From Sodalis glossinidius str. 'morsitans' (GTDB lineage Bacteria > Pseudomonadota > Gammaproteobacteria > Enterobacterales > Enterobacteriaceae), in the NCBI RefSeq assembly GCF_000010085.1, contig NC_007712.1:806001-870000 (forward strand): a stretch of DNA of 64,000 bases, in the 5' to 3' direction. Made by a program: the position numbers and the translations under genes. A model generated the notes under the pieces. That model was not told the origin of the DNA. It was given only the letters and a program-made list of their open reading frames with translations, and ran no database searches. Positions 45,280-56,313 of this stretch are shown one piece after another. Every line of letters begins with the position of its first letter. Within the stretch, counting starts at the first letter, position 1.

Positions 45280-47297
45280 GTGGCGTTATTACCGGTCAGT
45301 GCCGTGGTTGATGAAGTGTTCGCCGCCTTGCAAAGAGCCGCGCAGGTCATGTTGCATGCGCCAACCGGCGCTGGCAAATCTACCTGGCTGCCGCTGACGG
45401 AGCAGTTGGGCGAGCGTCTGGGTCAGACGGTCGGCTACCGGATGCGCAATGAGAGCCGCTGCGGTCCGGCGACCCGGCTGGAGGTGGTCACCGAGGGCAT
45501 TTTGACCCGTCAACTGCAGCAGGACACGACGCTCGACTGCGTCTCGCTAGTGATCCTGGATGAATTTTACGAGCTCAGCCTGCAGGCGGATCTGGCGCTG
45601 GCGTTATTGCTGGATGTGCAGCGCGGCCTGCGTGACGATCTGGTGGGGCTGATCATGTCCGCGACCCTGGATGACCGTCGGCTGAGTCAACTGTTGCCTG
45701 AGGCGCCGGTGATTCGCTCTGAAGGACGCAGCTATCCGGTGGAACGGCGCTATCAGGCGCTGCCGGCCCAGACGCGACCGGAGGAGGCGATCGCCGGCGC
45801 GGTGCAGCAACTCCTGCGGCAACAGCCCGGTTCGCTGCTGCTGTTTCTGCCCGGCGTGGCGGAAATCAACCGGGTGCAGGGGCTGCTCGGCGAGCGGGTT
45901 GCAGCGGACGTCATGCTGTGCCCGCTGTACGGCGCGCTGCCTCTGGAGGCCCAACAGCGCGCAATCCATCCCGCCCTTGCGGGCCGTCGCAAAGTGGTGC
46001 GGGCCACCAATATCGCCGAAACCAGCCTGACCATCGAGGGCATCCGCCTGGTGGTGGACAGCGGTCTGGAGCGGGTGGAGCAGTTCGAACCGCGCAGCGG
46101 GCTGTCGCGTCTGCTTACCCGGCGCATCAGTCAGGCGTCGATGGCGTAGCGCGCGGGCCGGGCCGGGCGGCTGTCTGCGGGCGTGTGCCTACATCTGTTT
46201 AGTCAGGAGCAGGGGGCGAGTGCGCCGGATCATTACGCGCCGGAAATCACCTACGCCGATTTGGCCCCATTCTGGCTGGAGCTGCTGCAATGGGGCGTGC
46301 GCGAGAGCGGGCAGCTGACCTGGCTGGACGCCCCGCCGGCGCTGGCGGCGGTTGATACGCTGACCCGGTTGGGGGCCATCGACGCCCGCCAGAACCTGAC
46401 GCCTGCCGGCCGCGCCATGGCCGGCTACGGCTGCGATCCGCGCCTGGGGGCGATGCTGTACCACGCCGGCGAAGAGGCCGATGCCGTCGCCACCGCCGCG
46501 CTGCTGGCGGCCATGATCGAGGAGCCGCCCAAGAGCGGCTCGCCGGATATCCGTGACCATTTCCACCGCCCGTTGCCGCACTGGACGGCGCGCGCACGTC
46601 AACTGCGTAGTCGACGCGGAGGCGGCGAGGGACGGCCGGACCTCGATCTGGCCCCTTTGCTGCTGGCCTGGGGCTTTCGCGATCGCATCGCCCGCTGCTA
46701 CGACGCCGATGGACGCTACCAGCTTGCCAGCGGCGCCGGGGCAGCGCTGGCGCCGGACGACGCGTTGAGCGCACAGGAGTGGCTGATAGCCCCCGGCCCG
46801 CCTGGTTCAGTCGCACCACCGCCATGCAATGGGATCAGGACAAAGGTAGCCTGCGGGTCGTACAGCGCGAACGCTTGGGGCGCCTGCTGTGCGTAGCCGA
46901 ATGGCTGCCGGAAAGCGGCTGGCCGGCGGTTGATGATGACGCATTACTCGCCGCATTGCCCCTCTGGCTGCTACCATCGCTGTCCGGCGTACGCGATGCG
47001 CGCGTCAATCTCGTCGAGGCGCTGCTGCTGCTGCGTTATCAGCAAGGCGAGCCGCCGGTGCTGGCGGTACGCATGCAGGAGATGTTCGGCGAGCAGCAGA
47101 CGCCGCGCGTGGCGGTCGTCCTGGAGCTGCTGTCGCCCGCCCACCGGCCGTTGCAGATCACCCGTGATTTGGCGGCTTTTTGGCGCGGCGCCTATCGCGA
47201 GGTGCAAAAAAAGATGAAAGGGCGCTATCCAAAATACCCCTGGCCGGACGATCCGGCACAGGCGTTGCCCACCCGGCGCACCCGTAAGCCGCAATAA
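45280..47297 (+). pseudogene. hrpB: ATP-dependent helicase HrpB, multiply disrupted
   Basis: HrpB is a DEAH-box RNA/DNA helicase. The Walker A is present (HAPTGAGKSTWLPL), but about 30 residues with motif Ia are deleted just after. The DEFH motif reads DEFY. Motifs III (MSATL), V (ATNIAETSLTIEGIRLVV) are present. A TAG at 46,147-46,149 replaces the Gln of QRAGRAGR (motif VI). Later frames carry LTPAGRAMAGYGCDPRLGAM, then after a shift LAVRMQEMFGEQQTP and LQITRDLAAFWRGAYREV, the HrpB C-terminus, with a further large deletion near 46,790-46,860. It cannot make a helicase. Confidence 0.92.
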
Positions 47298-47387
47298 CGG
47301 GAAATTCAGAGGTTTCCGCTTTCGGCCCGGCCGGGGTAGGAACAAAGTAGACGGTTTAGCCGTCGGCAGTTGGGAGAGTAATAAACG

Positions 47388-49799
47388 ATGTCTGGGGATG
47401 ACCGTGAACCTATCGGACGTCATGGACGACCGTCAGGCCGCAAGGCCCCGCGTAAGGCCGCACCGCGCCGCAGGCGGGATGATGATTATGATGACCGTTG
47501 GCAGGATGATGACGAAGACGAAGAGGAGTACCTGATGCCGCCACGTAAGGGAAGGGGAGGCGCGCCGCGGAAAAAACGCCGGCTGCTGAGCTGGCTTATT
47601 AGCATCTTGCTGCTGCTGGTAGTTGTTATCGCGATCTATGGCGTGTATTTGGATGCTCAGGTTCGTCACCGCATTGATGGCAAAGTCTGGCAACTCCCGG
47701 CGGCGGTCTATGGTCGCATGGTGAACCTGGAGCCTGGCATGTCCTACAGCCGCAGCGACATGGCGACGCTGCTGGAAGGCATGCAGTACCGCGAGGTATC
47801 GCGTATTACCCGGCCGGGCGAATTCACCGTACGCGGCAACAGCATCGAGCTGCTGCGCCGGCCGTTCGATTTCCCGGACGGCAAGGAGGGCCAGATCCAC
47901 GCCTGCATGACCTTTGCCAAAAACCAGCTGCTGGAAATCAAGAATCAGGACACCGGGCGCAATTTTGGTTTCTTCCGCCTCGACCCGCGGCTGATTACCA
48001 TGTTGCAATCGCCGAAGGGTGAGCAGCGGCTGTTCGTGCCGCGCGCCGGTTTTCCGGACCTGCTGGTGGATACCCTGATTGCCACCGAGGACCGGCATTT
48101 CTACCAGCATGATGGTATCAGTCTCTCCTCTATCGGCCGCGCTTTTCTGGCCAATATCACTGCCGGACGCGCGGTGCAGGGAGGAAGCACGCTGACACAG
48201 CAGTTGGTGAAAAACCTGTTTTTGACCAATGAACGCTCGCTGTGGCGTAAGGCCAATGAAGCTTATATGGCGCTGATCGTCGACTATCGCTACAGCAAGG
48301 ATCGCATCCTGGAGTTGTATCTGAACGAGGTGTATCTCGGCCAGAGCGGTAGCGATCAAATCCGCGGCTTTCCGTTGGCCAGCCTGTATTATTTCGGTCG
48401 GCCGGTGGATGAGCTTAGTCTGGATCAGCAGGCGATGCTGGTGGGGATGGTGAAAGGGGCGTCTCTGTATAATCCCTGGCGCAATCCCAAACTGGCGCTG
48501 GAACGGCGCAATCTGGTGCTGAAGCTGTTGGAGAACCAACAGGTTATCGACGGTGAGCTGTATAATATGCTGAGCGCCCGCCCACTGGGGGTACAGCCGC
48601 GCGGCGGGGTATTGACGCCCCAGCCGGCCTTCATGCAGATGGTGCGCGAAGAGCTGCAAAGCAATCTGGGCGATAAAATTAATGATCTGTCCGGCGTCAA
48701 GATTTTCACCACGCTGGACCCGCTGTCGCAGGATGCGGCGGAAAAAGCGGTTGAAGTCGGCATCCCCGCCCTGCGCGCCGGCCGTGGCGTGAAGGATCTG
48801 GAGGCCGCGATGGTGGTGGTCGATCGATTAAGCGGCGAAGTGCGCGCGATGGTAGGCGGCGCGGAGCCGCAGTTTGCCGGATTCAATCGCGCTATGCAGG
48901 CGCGGCGTTCGGTGGGATCGCTGGCGAAACCGGCCACCTATCTGACCGCCCTGAGCGAGCCGGATAAATATCGGCTCAACACCTGGATAGCCGATGAACC
49001 GATTACCCTTAAGCAGCCGAACGGCAGCCTGTGGTCGCCCAAAAACTACGATCGGCAATTCCGCGGCAAGGTCATGTTAGTGGATGCCTTGACCAACTCG
49101 CTTAACGTGCCGACGGTCAACCTCGGTCTGTCGGTGGGGCTTGATCGTATTACCGCGACCCTGGTGAAGCTGGGCATCCCCTCTTTGGTACTAAACCCGG
49201 TGCCGTCGATGTTGCTTGGCGCTATAAGCCTGACGCCAATGGAAGTGGCGCAGGAATTCCAGACCATCGCCAGCGGCGGTAACCATGCCACACTGTCAGC
49301 GGTGCGATCGGTGATAGGGGAAGACGGTGCCGTGCTGTACCAAAGCTTCCCGCAGGCAGAGCGGGTCGTGCCCGCTCAGGCGGCGTATCTGACGCTGTAT
49401 GCGATGCAGCAGGTTGTGGTGCGAGGGACATCGCGCTCGCTGTCGATGAAATTTCCGTCTTCACATCTGGCGGCGAAAACCGGGACCACCAACGATTTGC
49501 GCGATAGCTGGTTCGCCGGTATTGACGGCAAAGAGGTCTCTATCGCCTGGGTCGGTCGCGATAATAACGGGCCTGCCAAATTGACCGGCGCCAACGGCGC
49601 ATTGACGCTGTATCGCCGTTATCTGGAAAACCAGGCGCCGTTGACGCTGAACTTGACGCCGCCGGAGGGTATCAGTCAGATGTCCATCGATTACGCGGGG
49701 AATTTTGTCTGCAACAGCGGCAGCGCGATGCGCACATTGCCGGTGTGGACCGACGACCCACAGTCGCTGTGCCAGCCGGCCCAGACGCAGGTGCAATAG
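47388..49799 (+). CDS. mrcB: Penicillin-binding protein 1B, C-terminal tail shortened
   Basis: PBP1B is the bifunctional transglycosylase and transpeptidase of peptidoglycan synthesis. It has a cytoplasmic charged region, a membrane anchor at about 66-87, the UB2H domain, the transglycosylase with catalytic Glu234 (ATEDRHFYQHDG) and the GGSTLTQQL motif, and the transpeptidase with Ser511 (SLAK), SLN (NSLNVPT) and KTG (AAKTGTTND). All catalytic residues are kept. TAG at 49,797 cuts the tail. The same frame continues after it through a Pro/Gln-rich stretch, a TAA at 49,860 and the family's last block (WIREMFGK) to 49,913. About 37 non-catalytic residues are therefore lost, and the protein should still work. 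Confidence 0.94.
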   Translation: MSGDDREPIGRHGRPSGRKAPRKAAPRRRRDDDYDDRWQDDDEDEEEYLMPPRKGRGGAPRKKRRLLSWLISILLLLVVVIAIYGVYLDAQVRHRIDGKVWQLPAAVYGRMVNLEPGMSYSRSDMATLLEGMQYREVSRITRPGEFTVRGNSIELLRRPFDFPDGKEGQIHACMTFAKNQLLEIKNQDTGRNFGFFRLDPRLITMLQSPKGEQRLFVPRAGFPDLLVDTLIATEDRHFYQHDGISLSSIGRAFLANITAGRAVQGGSTLTQQLVKNLFLTNERSLWRKANEAYMALIVDYRYSKDRILELYLNEVYLGQSGSDQIRGFPLASLYYFGRPVDELSLDQQAMLVGMVKGASLYNPWRNPKLALERRNLVLKLLENQQVIDGELYNMLSARPLGVQPRGGVLTPQPAFMQMVREELQSNLGDKINDLSGVKIFTTLDPLSQDAAEKAVEVGIPALRAGRGVKDLEAAMVVVDRLSGEVRAMVGGAEPQFAGFNRAMQARRSVGSLAKPATYLTALSEPDKYRLNTWIADEPITLKQPNGSLWSPKNYDRQFRGKVMLVDALTNSLNVPTVNLGLSVGLDRITATLVKLGIPSLVLNPVPSMLLGAISLTPMEVAQEFQTIASGGNHATLSAVRSVIGEDGAVLYQSFPQAERVVPAQAAYLTLYAMQQVVVRGTSRSLSMKFPSSHLAAKTGTTNDLRDSWFAGIDGKEVSIAWVGRDNNGPAKLTGANGALTLYRRYLENQAPLTLNLTPPEGISQMSIDYAGNFVCNSGSAMRTLPVWTDDPQSLCQPAQTQVQ

Positions 49800-49996
49800 C
49801 AGCCTGACGCCGCCGCGCCGGCGGGACAGCCGCAGCAAAATCCGCCGTCGCAGGATGAATAAAAAGACAGTAACGGTGTCGCGAATTGGATTCGGGAAAT
49901 GTTCGGTAAATAGCGATCGAATACGGGCGGCGCGCCGTCGGGCAGCGGGCAGGTTAACAGCGGCGTTGTCCGGCAAGCCCGCCGCCGGCGCTGGCC

Positions 49997-50665
49997 TCAT
50001 TCTGGACGTTTAGCGTCGCTGCCGTGCGGCTCGAGGGTATAGACCGACAGCACCACCCGGGAGAAGGTGGTGAAGAATTGCTCCAGGTGAGCAAAACTTC
50101 CCGCATCCTGGGCAAATACCGATGAGCTGTCCACCAGATTGGTCAGCAGAAACACCAGGTCCTGCCGCGGCGTATCGGTCTTCAACTATCCCTGCTGCCA
50201 GGCATACTCCACCGCCTGGCTAATCACGTCATACATGGTCTGCGTGAACGACGCAAGAGAACGGTAGGCGGCATCGCTCAGAACATCGCTTTCAAGAAGC
50301 AATCGGCCTATTAAACTCCAGGGATGCCTCCCTTTATCATCAGGATTATATTTGCGGTATAGCCGATAATTGTACGCTACCACCTGGGCCACCTTTTGTT
50401 CCAGCGTGGTGGTATCCAGCCAAATAATACTGTGATTTTTCTTGGCTTCGGCCACATATTCCCGCACTACGATTTCCACCAGATGATTTTTATTGCCGAA
50501 GTGATAATGAATATTGGTGGTCGTGATCTGTAAGGCTTTAGCGATAACGCCAAAGGTGGTTTTATGGTAACCATGGGCAATCAGCAAGTTGTGCGTAATG
50601 TCTTTGATCTTTTCCTGCATTGAGCTGCTGGTTGTCAGGCACTGGCTGTATTCTGGTTTTGGCAT
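49997..50665 (-). pseudogene. TetR-family transcriptional regulator with internal stop
   Basis: The N-terminal helix-turn-helix is clear: IAHGYHKTTFGVIAKALQITTTNIHYHFGNKNHLVEIVV. The ligand-binding part follows. A TAG near 50,183 (after YAWQQG) interrupts the frame, which goes on as LKTDTPRQDLVFLLTNLVDSS to 49,997. The start MPKPEYSQ at 50,665 has an AGAGG close by. It lies next to the catabolic genes and is probably their former regulator. A truncated DNA-binding protein might still be made. Confidence 0.75.
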
Positions 50666-50865
50666 AATCCTCTCGAGGCTAGCTAATGCCACTGCGCCTT
50701 GCAACAAGAGATGGCGTTTTCTGCACGATATAATTAAACGGAGAAGGTGGGCAGAATATTTAGCATTTTTCAGGGGGATAGCAAAACACGGAGCAGCAAT
50801 TTGCGCAACAGAAGTCTGGCGGCGCTTCAGGATGAAGACGTCGCGTCCGGCGGCACTAGACGGGA

Positions 50866-51345
50866 TTATTGCCGCATCATCAACAGGGTCTCGCCCTGTT
50901 GCACGATAGCCTGATGCTGATTGATCATCCGCAGGCCAAAGGTGACAATGCCCCTGTCGGCACGTTTGGTCGGACGTTTGCTCACCACGGTAATCTCGGC
51001 GTAAATGCGATCGCCGGGCAGCAGCGGCGCGCAGAATGTCCAGTTCCAGCCCAGGGTTGCGATGCCGCTCAATCGCACGGCCGAGCGGGTCTTCAAGCCC
51101 TCGAGAAGCGCCAGCCCCAATAAACCATGGGCGATACGTCCCGGAAATCCCTGCTCCCGGGCGAAAGTATCGTCCATATGCACATCAAAAAAATCGCCGG
51201 TAATGCCTGCAAAAGCCACAATATGCGACTCCGTCAGGGTGATCGCTTGGGTGTCATAATGATCGCCCGAGTGCAAATCGGCATAACCATATTCGCCGGC
51301 CGGTAACCGCCGTCCCGTGGGGGGAACGGTAGCGGATTGTGACAT
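50866..51345 (-). CDS. MaoC-like (R)-hydratase
   Basis: An intact 159-residue hotdog-fold hydratase. The MaoC active-site block is present as FAGITGDFFDVHMDDTFARE (Asp and His of the hydratase motif), followed by GRIAHGLLGLALLEGL. Such enzymes hydrate enoyl-CoA or similar thioesters. It is the only complete gene left in the 50-61 kb cluster. The start MSQSATVPP has AGGAGATG before it. It may be intact only by chance. Confidence 0.85.
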   Translation of the reverse strand: MSQSATVPPTGRRLPAGEYGYADLHSGDHYDTQAITLTESHIVAFAGITGDFFDVHMDDTFAREQGFPGRIAHGLLGLALLEGLKTRSAVRLSGIATLGWNWTFCAPLLPGDRIYAEITVVSKRPTKRADRGIVTFGLRMINQHQAIVQQGETLLMMRQ

Positions 51346-51383
51346 AGCATCTCCTTAGCGTCCGCCTTGAGCGTTGCACAGAG

Positions 51384-52027
51384 TTATAAGCGTTGCAGCG
51401 TTAAACTCCCGTCGGCATGGATAACCGAGCCGGTGGCGAAAAACACCTCGCGTTTGATAAGCATGGCGACGGCCGCGGCGATATCGTCCCCGCGGCCCCA
51501 GCGTTGTGCCGGCACCAGACCGTCACCGATCAATCGGTCATATTTTTCGTTTACGCCGGCGGTCATATCGGTCCGGATAATGCCCGGATGGACTTCAAAC
51601 ACCTCGATGCCATCTGCGGCCAGGCGCGCTGCCATTCCCTGCGCCACCATGGCGAGTCCCGCTTTGGCAATGCAATACTCCAGCTGGTTCACCGATGCCA
51701 TTTGCGCGGAGCAAGAGGAAATAAAAACGATGCTGCGCTCGCCCTCTGCAGCTGTTCGGATCAGCATGCGCTTGGCCACCGCCTGGGCGAGGAAAAACGC
51801 CGCGCAAGTTGGTGTTCAGCACTGCGTCGAAGTTCGCCGCTGGGGTGTCCAGCACATCAAGCTGCTCAGGCGGCGCGATGCCGGCGTTGGAAACCAGTAC
51901 GGCGATCGGTCCCAACTGCTGCTCGATGCTATCCAGCACGGCGGCGTGGCCCGTCGGCGCGCGTTGGCGCATCACTGCCACCGCTGCCGGTAATAATTGC
52001 GGTGGCGGTCGGGTAATGCGGCTGCAT
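51384..52027 (-). pseudogene. Short-chain dehydrogenase/reductase, disrupted
   Basis: The start at 52,027 reads TATAIITG, the first strand of the SDR fold, but the glycine-rich NAD loop after it is deleted. Another frame gives LGPIAVLVSNAGIAPPE (NAG motif). After a frameshift near 51,800 the catalytic part appears: SIVFISSCSAQMASVNQLEYCIAKAGL, with Ser and Y-x-x-x-K, and HPGIIRTDMT. At least two disruptions exist. Confidence 0.85.
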
Positions 52028-53411
52028 CAGGCGTCTCCTAGGGTGCTGAAAAAGGTTAGGTAGGGGCCGTTATCCGCCAAACGCTCGACATAGAGCGCCA
52101 GCTCGCGCAGATGATAGTCCCCCCACTGGATGGCTTCGCCGAACGGGTTCTGGTGGCCTGCGGGGACATAATCCCAGCCGTTGGGTCGATGGTATTGACT
52201 GTGCAGCAATAATCCCTAGTGCTGCGGCGCCAGGCTGAGATACCGGTCGTCCAACAGCGTTTGCAGCACTGTTAATCCCGCCTGGCGATAGCGTTGCGCA
52301 CCGGCGCGTTGATTGGCGCCGAGCCAGGCGCCGAATCGCAGTAGCCCCTGCGCCGCAATCGCCGCCGCGGAGCTGTCGACGGGTTCGACGGCGTTGGCCG
52401 GATCCGGGTAGCGCTCGTAGGGCGCGTCTAGGGTCGCAAGACCGGGGGCGCCGGTGTCCCAGTAGGGGATGCCATCAAGGGTGGTGAACGCCAGATAGAA
52501 ATCGCACACGGCGGCGGCGGCTTTTTCCAGCGTCGCCACGGTACTGGCTCTGTCCTGAGAGGCGTGCCATTTGTCGGCGGGCAGCGCTTGCAGATACTCC
52601 AGCAGTTCCGCGAAGCTGCATATCGCCCAGCTCAGCCCGCGGGTCCAGGTAGAGAAGCCGGAATAGCCTTGCTGGGTCCACGCAACGAAAAGCGCCGTTG
52701 CGCGAGTTAAAGAGGGCTTCGTGCGCCGTGTGGCCGCGGATATCGTAAATATCCCGCCCTTCGCCATAGAAAATGCAATAGCGCGCGCTGGTGAGAGAAT
52801 GCGCCACGGCGCGATCCAGAAGCGAGACGGCCCCTCATCCCCCTCGATTTTCATGACTTGTCCCAGGTCGTGCCCAACAGCAACACCCGTAGGGTACGCA
52901 GCGTGTCAATAAACAGGGAGTGCGCTCCGTTAAAGGAGTGGATAAATCCTTCACCGGCGCCGAGCGCGGTCCAGCGATAGGCCTGCACCGCGCCCGAACA
53001 ACGGATGGCCAGGCGGTAATAGTCCAGGCAACCCGGCTCGGCCGGTAGTTTGCCCTCGGCCACCAGGCGCAGCAGATTGCCGTAGGTGCTGACCTGATTA
53101 AAGCCGTGGTCGTGCACGCCAAAATGGGTGATATGCTGCGGCATGTCGTCGCGGATGAGCGTCAGCGCCGTATCCAGAAAATGCCGTTCGCCGGTGGCAT
53201 CGAACTGCAACAGAGCGCTGCCGTATTCAAACCCTTGAGTCCAATCCGTCCAGCCTTTGGGCTGATAGCGTCCGGCAACGGTATGCACCGGCGCTCCCCG
53301 GGCGCGATCGAAACTGGCGTCGAGCGCGCTGATTTTATGAGCCGAAAGCGCCCACATGCGTTCAATGGCGGGCAACAAACGGGCGGGGGTCAGAGAGTCA
53401 TCGATTTTCAT
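52027..53411 (-). pseudogene. Glycoside hydrolase with alpha/alpha barrel (GH88-like), disrupted
   Basis: The first frame (53,411 to about 52,855) has GWTDWTQGFEYGSALLQFDATG and THFGVHDHGFNQVSTYGN, resembling unsaturated glucuronyl hydrolases. Then frames alternate: SARYCIFYGEGRDIYDIRGHTAHEALFN, TQQGYSGFSTWTRGLSWAI, and PYWDTGAPGL. A TAG at 52,216 (after LAPQH) precedes the C-terminus HRPNGWDYVPAGHQNPFGE. Together these give a nearly full-length enzyme of about 450 residues with at least two frameshifts and one stop. It hints at use of plant or bacterial acidic sugars by an ancestor. The family assignment is from pattern memory. Confidence 0.65.
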
Positions 53412-53821
53412 TGGGGTCCTCTTTGCTGTCTAGCATGGGCAATCGTTGCAGGAGGGTGCTTAACGTCACATCGATCGTCTGCCGCCACCAATTGTCGGCG
53501 GAGAAGATTTCCACTTCATACAGGCCGCGATAGCCGGCGTCGGCCACGCTTTGGCATAGCAGCGGCAGATCGATGACGTCATCGCCCATCATGCCGCGAT
53601 CGGTCAGCAGGTGTTGGGTGGGTACCAGCCAATCGCTGAGATGAAACGCCAGCAACCGTTGCGTCCGGCACGCACGCGGTAATTGCGGGATGACGTCGGG
53701 ATCCCACCAAGTGTGATAAACGTCGGCGGCAATACCTACCTCCGGGCCCAGACGCTCGCAAAGCGCCAGCGCCAAGGGTGGCGGTATTGAGCGATATCTG
53801 CTGCGCTGTCAATGGCGGCAT
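53398..53821 (-). pseudogene. Sugar phosphate isomerase/epimerase-like TIM barrel, internally deleted
   Basis: The N-terminus ISLNTATL is the first strand of the xylose-isomerase-like barrel. It runs straight into LCERLGPEVGIAADVYHTWWDPDV in another frame, so the first half of the barrel is deleted. The second half has metal-ligand regions (DVYHTWWD, FHLSDW, GLYEVEIFS). Its stop overlaps the start of the glycosidase. Confidence 0.7.
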
Positions 53822-53879
53822 GGCGACTCCTTAGCGTGCAGACCGAAGAAGGTTAGGAACGCCGCCAGCTGACCTTCAA

Positions 53880-54625
53880 TCATCGGCCTGCCGTTAGTCG
53901 CCCGGCAGCCCGCTTGACGCGCGTGCGATAAGCGGCGTCTCGGGAGGATGCATAATGATATCCACCACCTGTAGCGCCGGACTGAACGCGGTAAAGGGCG
54001 CAGGGAGGTCCTCGCCGGGTTTCATCCCGACGGGGGAGCAATTGATAAGCAGAATCGATCCCATGCAGGTCAGCAGGTGCGGTGCTAACGCGGGTAGGCT
54101 CGTTAGGATAATAGGCGTTGATACGGTCTACCAGCGCCTGTGCCACTTCGCCATTGGGATCGCACAGCGTCAAAGAGGCCACGCCGGCCCCCAATAAGGC
54201 CACCGCGGCACCGCTGCTGCCGAGCTGTTTGACATGCTGTCCGCGTAGCATGAAGCCCTCCGCCTGCAAGCTGGCGACCAGCCCCGCGCCATCAAACATA
54301 TCGCCCTGCCACCCACCTTGCGCGTCGCGTCGAAGGACATTCACGGCGCCGACCCGCTGCGCCTGCGCGGAAAGCGTATCCGCCGCGCGCAGGCGCGCAC
54401 CTTATGGGGCATGGTTATCACCAGACCCGCGACATTACCCAAGGCCATGATGCCGCGCAGGCTGGACTAAAAGGTAGCGGCGACCACCTGTAGAGGCACG
54501 TAGACCGCGTTGATGCCGTTTTGCTGGAAGAACGCATTCATCAACTCAGGCGTTTTCACCTGCGCGATGGGATCGCACACAATGCCGTACAGCCGCGTAC
54601 TGCCGTCAATCGTTAACGACGTCAT
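53880..54625 (-). pseudogene. Shikimate/quinate dehydrogenase family protein, disrupted
   Basis: The start at 54,625 (MTSLTIDGSTRLYGIVCDPIAQ) overlaps the CoA-transferase stop (ATGA). It shows the AroE fold: YGIVCDPIAQVKTPELMNAFF (Ser replaced by Lys-Thr region), then a TAG after VVAATF, then VAGLVITMPHK with the catalytic Lys. A frameshift follows, and then RVGAVNVLRRDAQGGWQGDMFDG and LGSSGAAVALLGAGVASLTL, the NAD site. The C-terminus is lost or shifted after about 54,000. It is more like catabolic AroE paralogues than AroE itself. Confidence 0.78.
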
Positions 54626-56204
54626 AGCGGTACCTGCGGCGCAAGTTGAGCGAGACGCGGATGCCGTGCGCGCGTTTTCGCCGCCATCTCTTCATGCAGG
54701 CCCATGGGCTGCGGCAAAAACAGTCTGGCGTCCATCGATTTGAGATCAGCGGCAATGCGCGGCCGAAAGGCCATCTGTTGCAAAACGTCGCGTTCTAGAT
54801 CGATACCGGGCGTCCAGTGCGCCGTCGACCACGCGGAACACGGCGCGCTCGGTGACGAACAGCACCGTCTGACACCGCTGGCTGCGTAGGGGCCGCTGTA
54901 GGAAATCTGCTGCAGGGCGGCGACGAACTTGCGGTGGGCGCCCTCTTGTTCGATATGTAATTGCCCCCCGGTGCAGGCCGCCGGCGGTAAATGTGCCGCC
55001 GAATACCATTTTTTTGGCGTTTTGACTGATGTTGATAAAACCGCCGACGCCGATGAGTTTGTTGGCGAAGCGGCTGATATTGACTCTGCCGCCGGCGTCG
55101 ATTTCGGCCGCGGAAAGAAAGGCGATATCAATCCCGCCGCCATCGTAAAAATCAAACTGATAGGGCTGGTCCACCAGCGCGCTGTAATTGCGCACGGCGC
55201 CGGCATCCAGCCCGGCGGCAGGGGCGCCGCTGATAAGCCCTTCCCGTTGGTGAACACAATAGAATCCAGCACGTCCTCTTCCGCGCTCACCAGACCGATG
55301 CCGGTGCAAATGCCGGATCCCACATTGCATACGGCGCCGGGCAACAGTTCCATGGCGAAGCGGCGCACCACGATTTTGCGTTCATCGAGCGGCAGTAATG
55401 GAAAATCGTTAAGCGGAATGCGGAACTCGCCGGTAAACGCCGGATCGTTCGGACTTTGATAGGTCACGGCCTGCTGTGCGTCTACTACCACCAGATCCAC
55501 CAGCATCGCCGGTATCTTGACATTCTTGGCCGGCAGCGTGCCGCGGCGGGCGAGGCGTTTCACCTGAACGATGACCAGACCGCCGCAGCGTTTGGTTGCC
55601 TGTGCCATTGACAGCATGTCGCCGAAGATGGCCTCTTGCTCCATGGTGATATTGCCGTCTTCGTCCGCCGTGGTGCGTGCAAAAAAGCAACATCGACGTG
55701 AAAAGGTTTGTAGTACAGCCATTCACGGCCGGCAATTTCAATCAGACTGACCAATTCCTCATGGCAACGCTCGCTCTGGCGGCCGCCGCCGAGGCGCGGA
55801 TCCACAAAAGTATGCAGCCCGACATGACTTATCAAACCGGGCCTGCCGGCGGCCATTTCTCGGGTCAACTGCGACAATACGCCCTGAGGCAGCGTCCAGG
55901 CTTCGATCTCATTCGCCAGCGCCAGCTGCGCCAGGGCAGGAGAATCGACCAGAGTGCCGCAGACTACGCGTTTCAGCAGGCTCGTATGCGCCAGCCGTGA
56001 GGCGCCGCGCTGGCCGCAATCCCCAAGCCCCACCGGATTAAGCACGGTTAAGCGTTGGGGAGAGCCCTGCTGCTGAAAACGCCGTTCCACAGCTTCAAGC
56101 AGCGCTTCGGGTACCGCATGTCCCCCTCCCGATCCTTCGATCATGAGGGTATATCCATCGCGCAGTAATGAAACCGCGTCATCAGCCGATACAATCCGCA
56201 TCAT
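54622..56204 (-). pseudogene. Acyl-CoA:acetate/3-keto-acid CoA-transferase, multiply frameshifted
   Basis: A fused alpha-beta CoA-transferase (about 520 residues). The N-terminal frame starts MRIVSADDAVSLLRDGYTLMIEGSGGGHAVPE, the CoA-binding glycine loop. A shift near 55,680 leads to ADEDGNITMEQEAIFGDMLSMA. The catalytic region is PGAVCNVGSGICTGI, where the usual Glu of GxGxP is not obvious. Further shifts near 55,210, 54,960 and 54,880 scatter the C-terminus (VDQPYQFDFYDGGGIDIAFL, KKMVFGGTFTAGGL). At least four indels break it. The start has GGAG at the right distance. Confidence 0.85.
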
Positions 56205-56313
56205 TTTTCTCCATTCGTGAATAATCAACCCTGGCTACCCAAAGGCGCGGGTAAACAGGCCATGCCCTGCATCGCATTAACACCACATTGCAATTTGCTG
56301 CCAATCCACTGCG

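Noticed and set aside
47433..48659. 408-codon minus-strand open frame
   Set aside because: Antisense shadow of mrcB, which is intact and certain.
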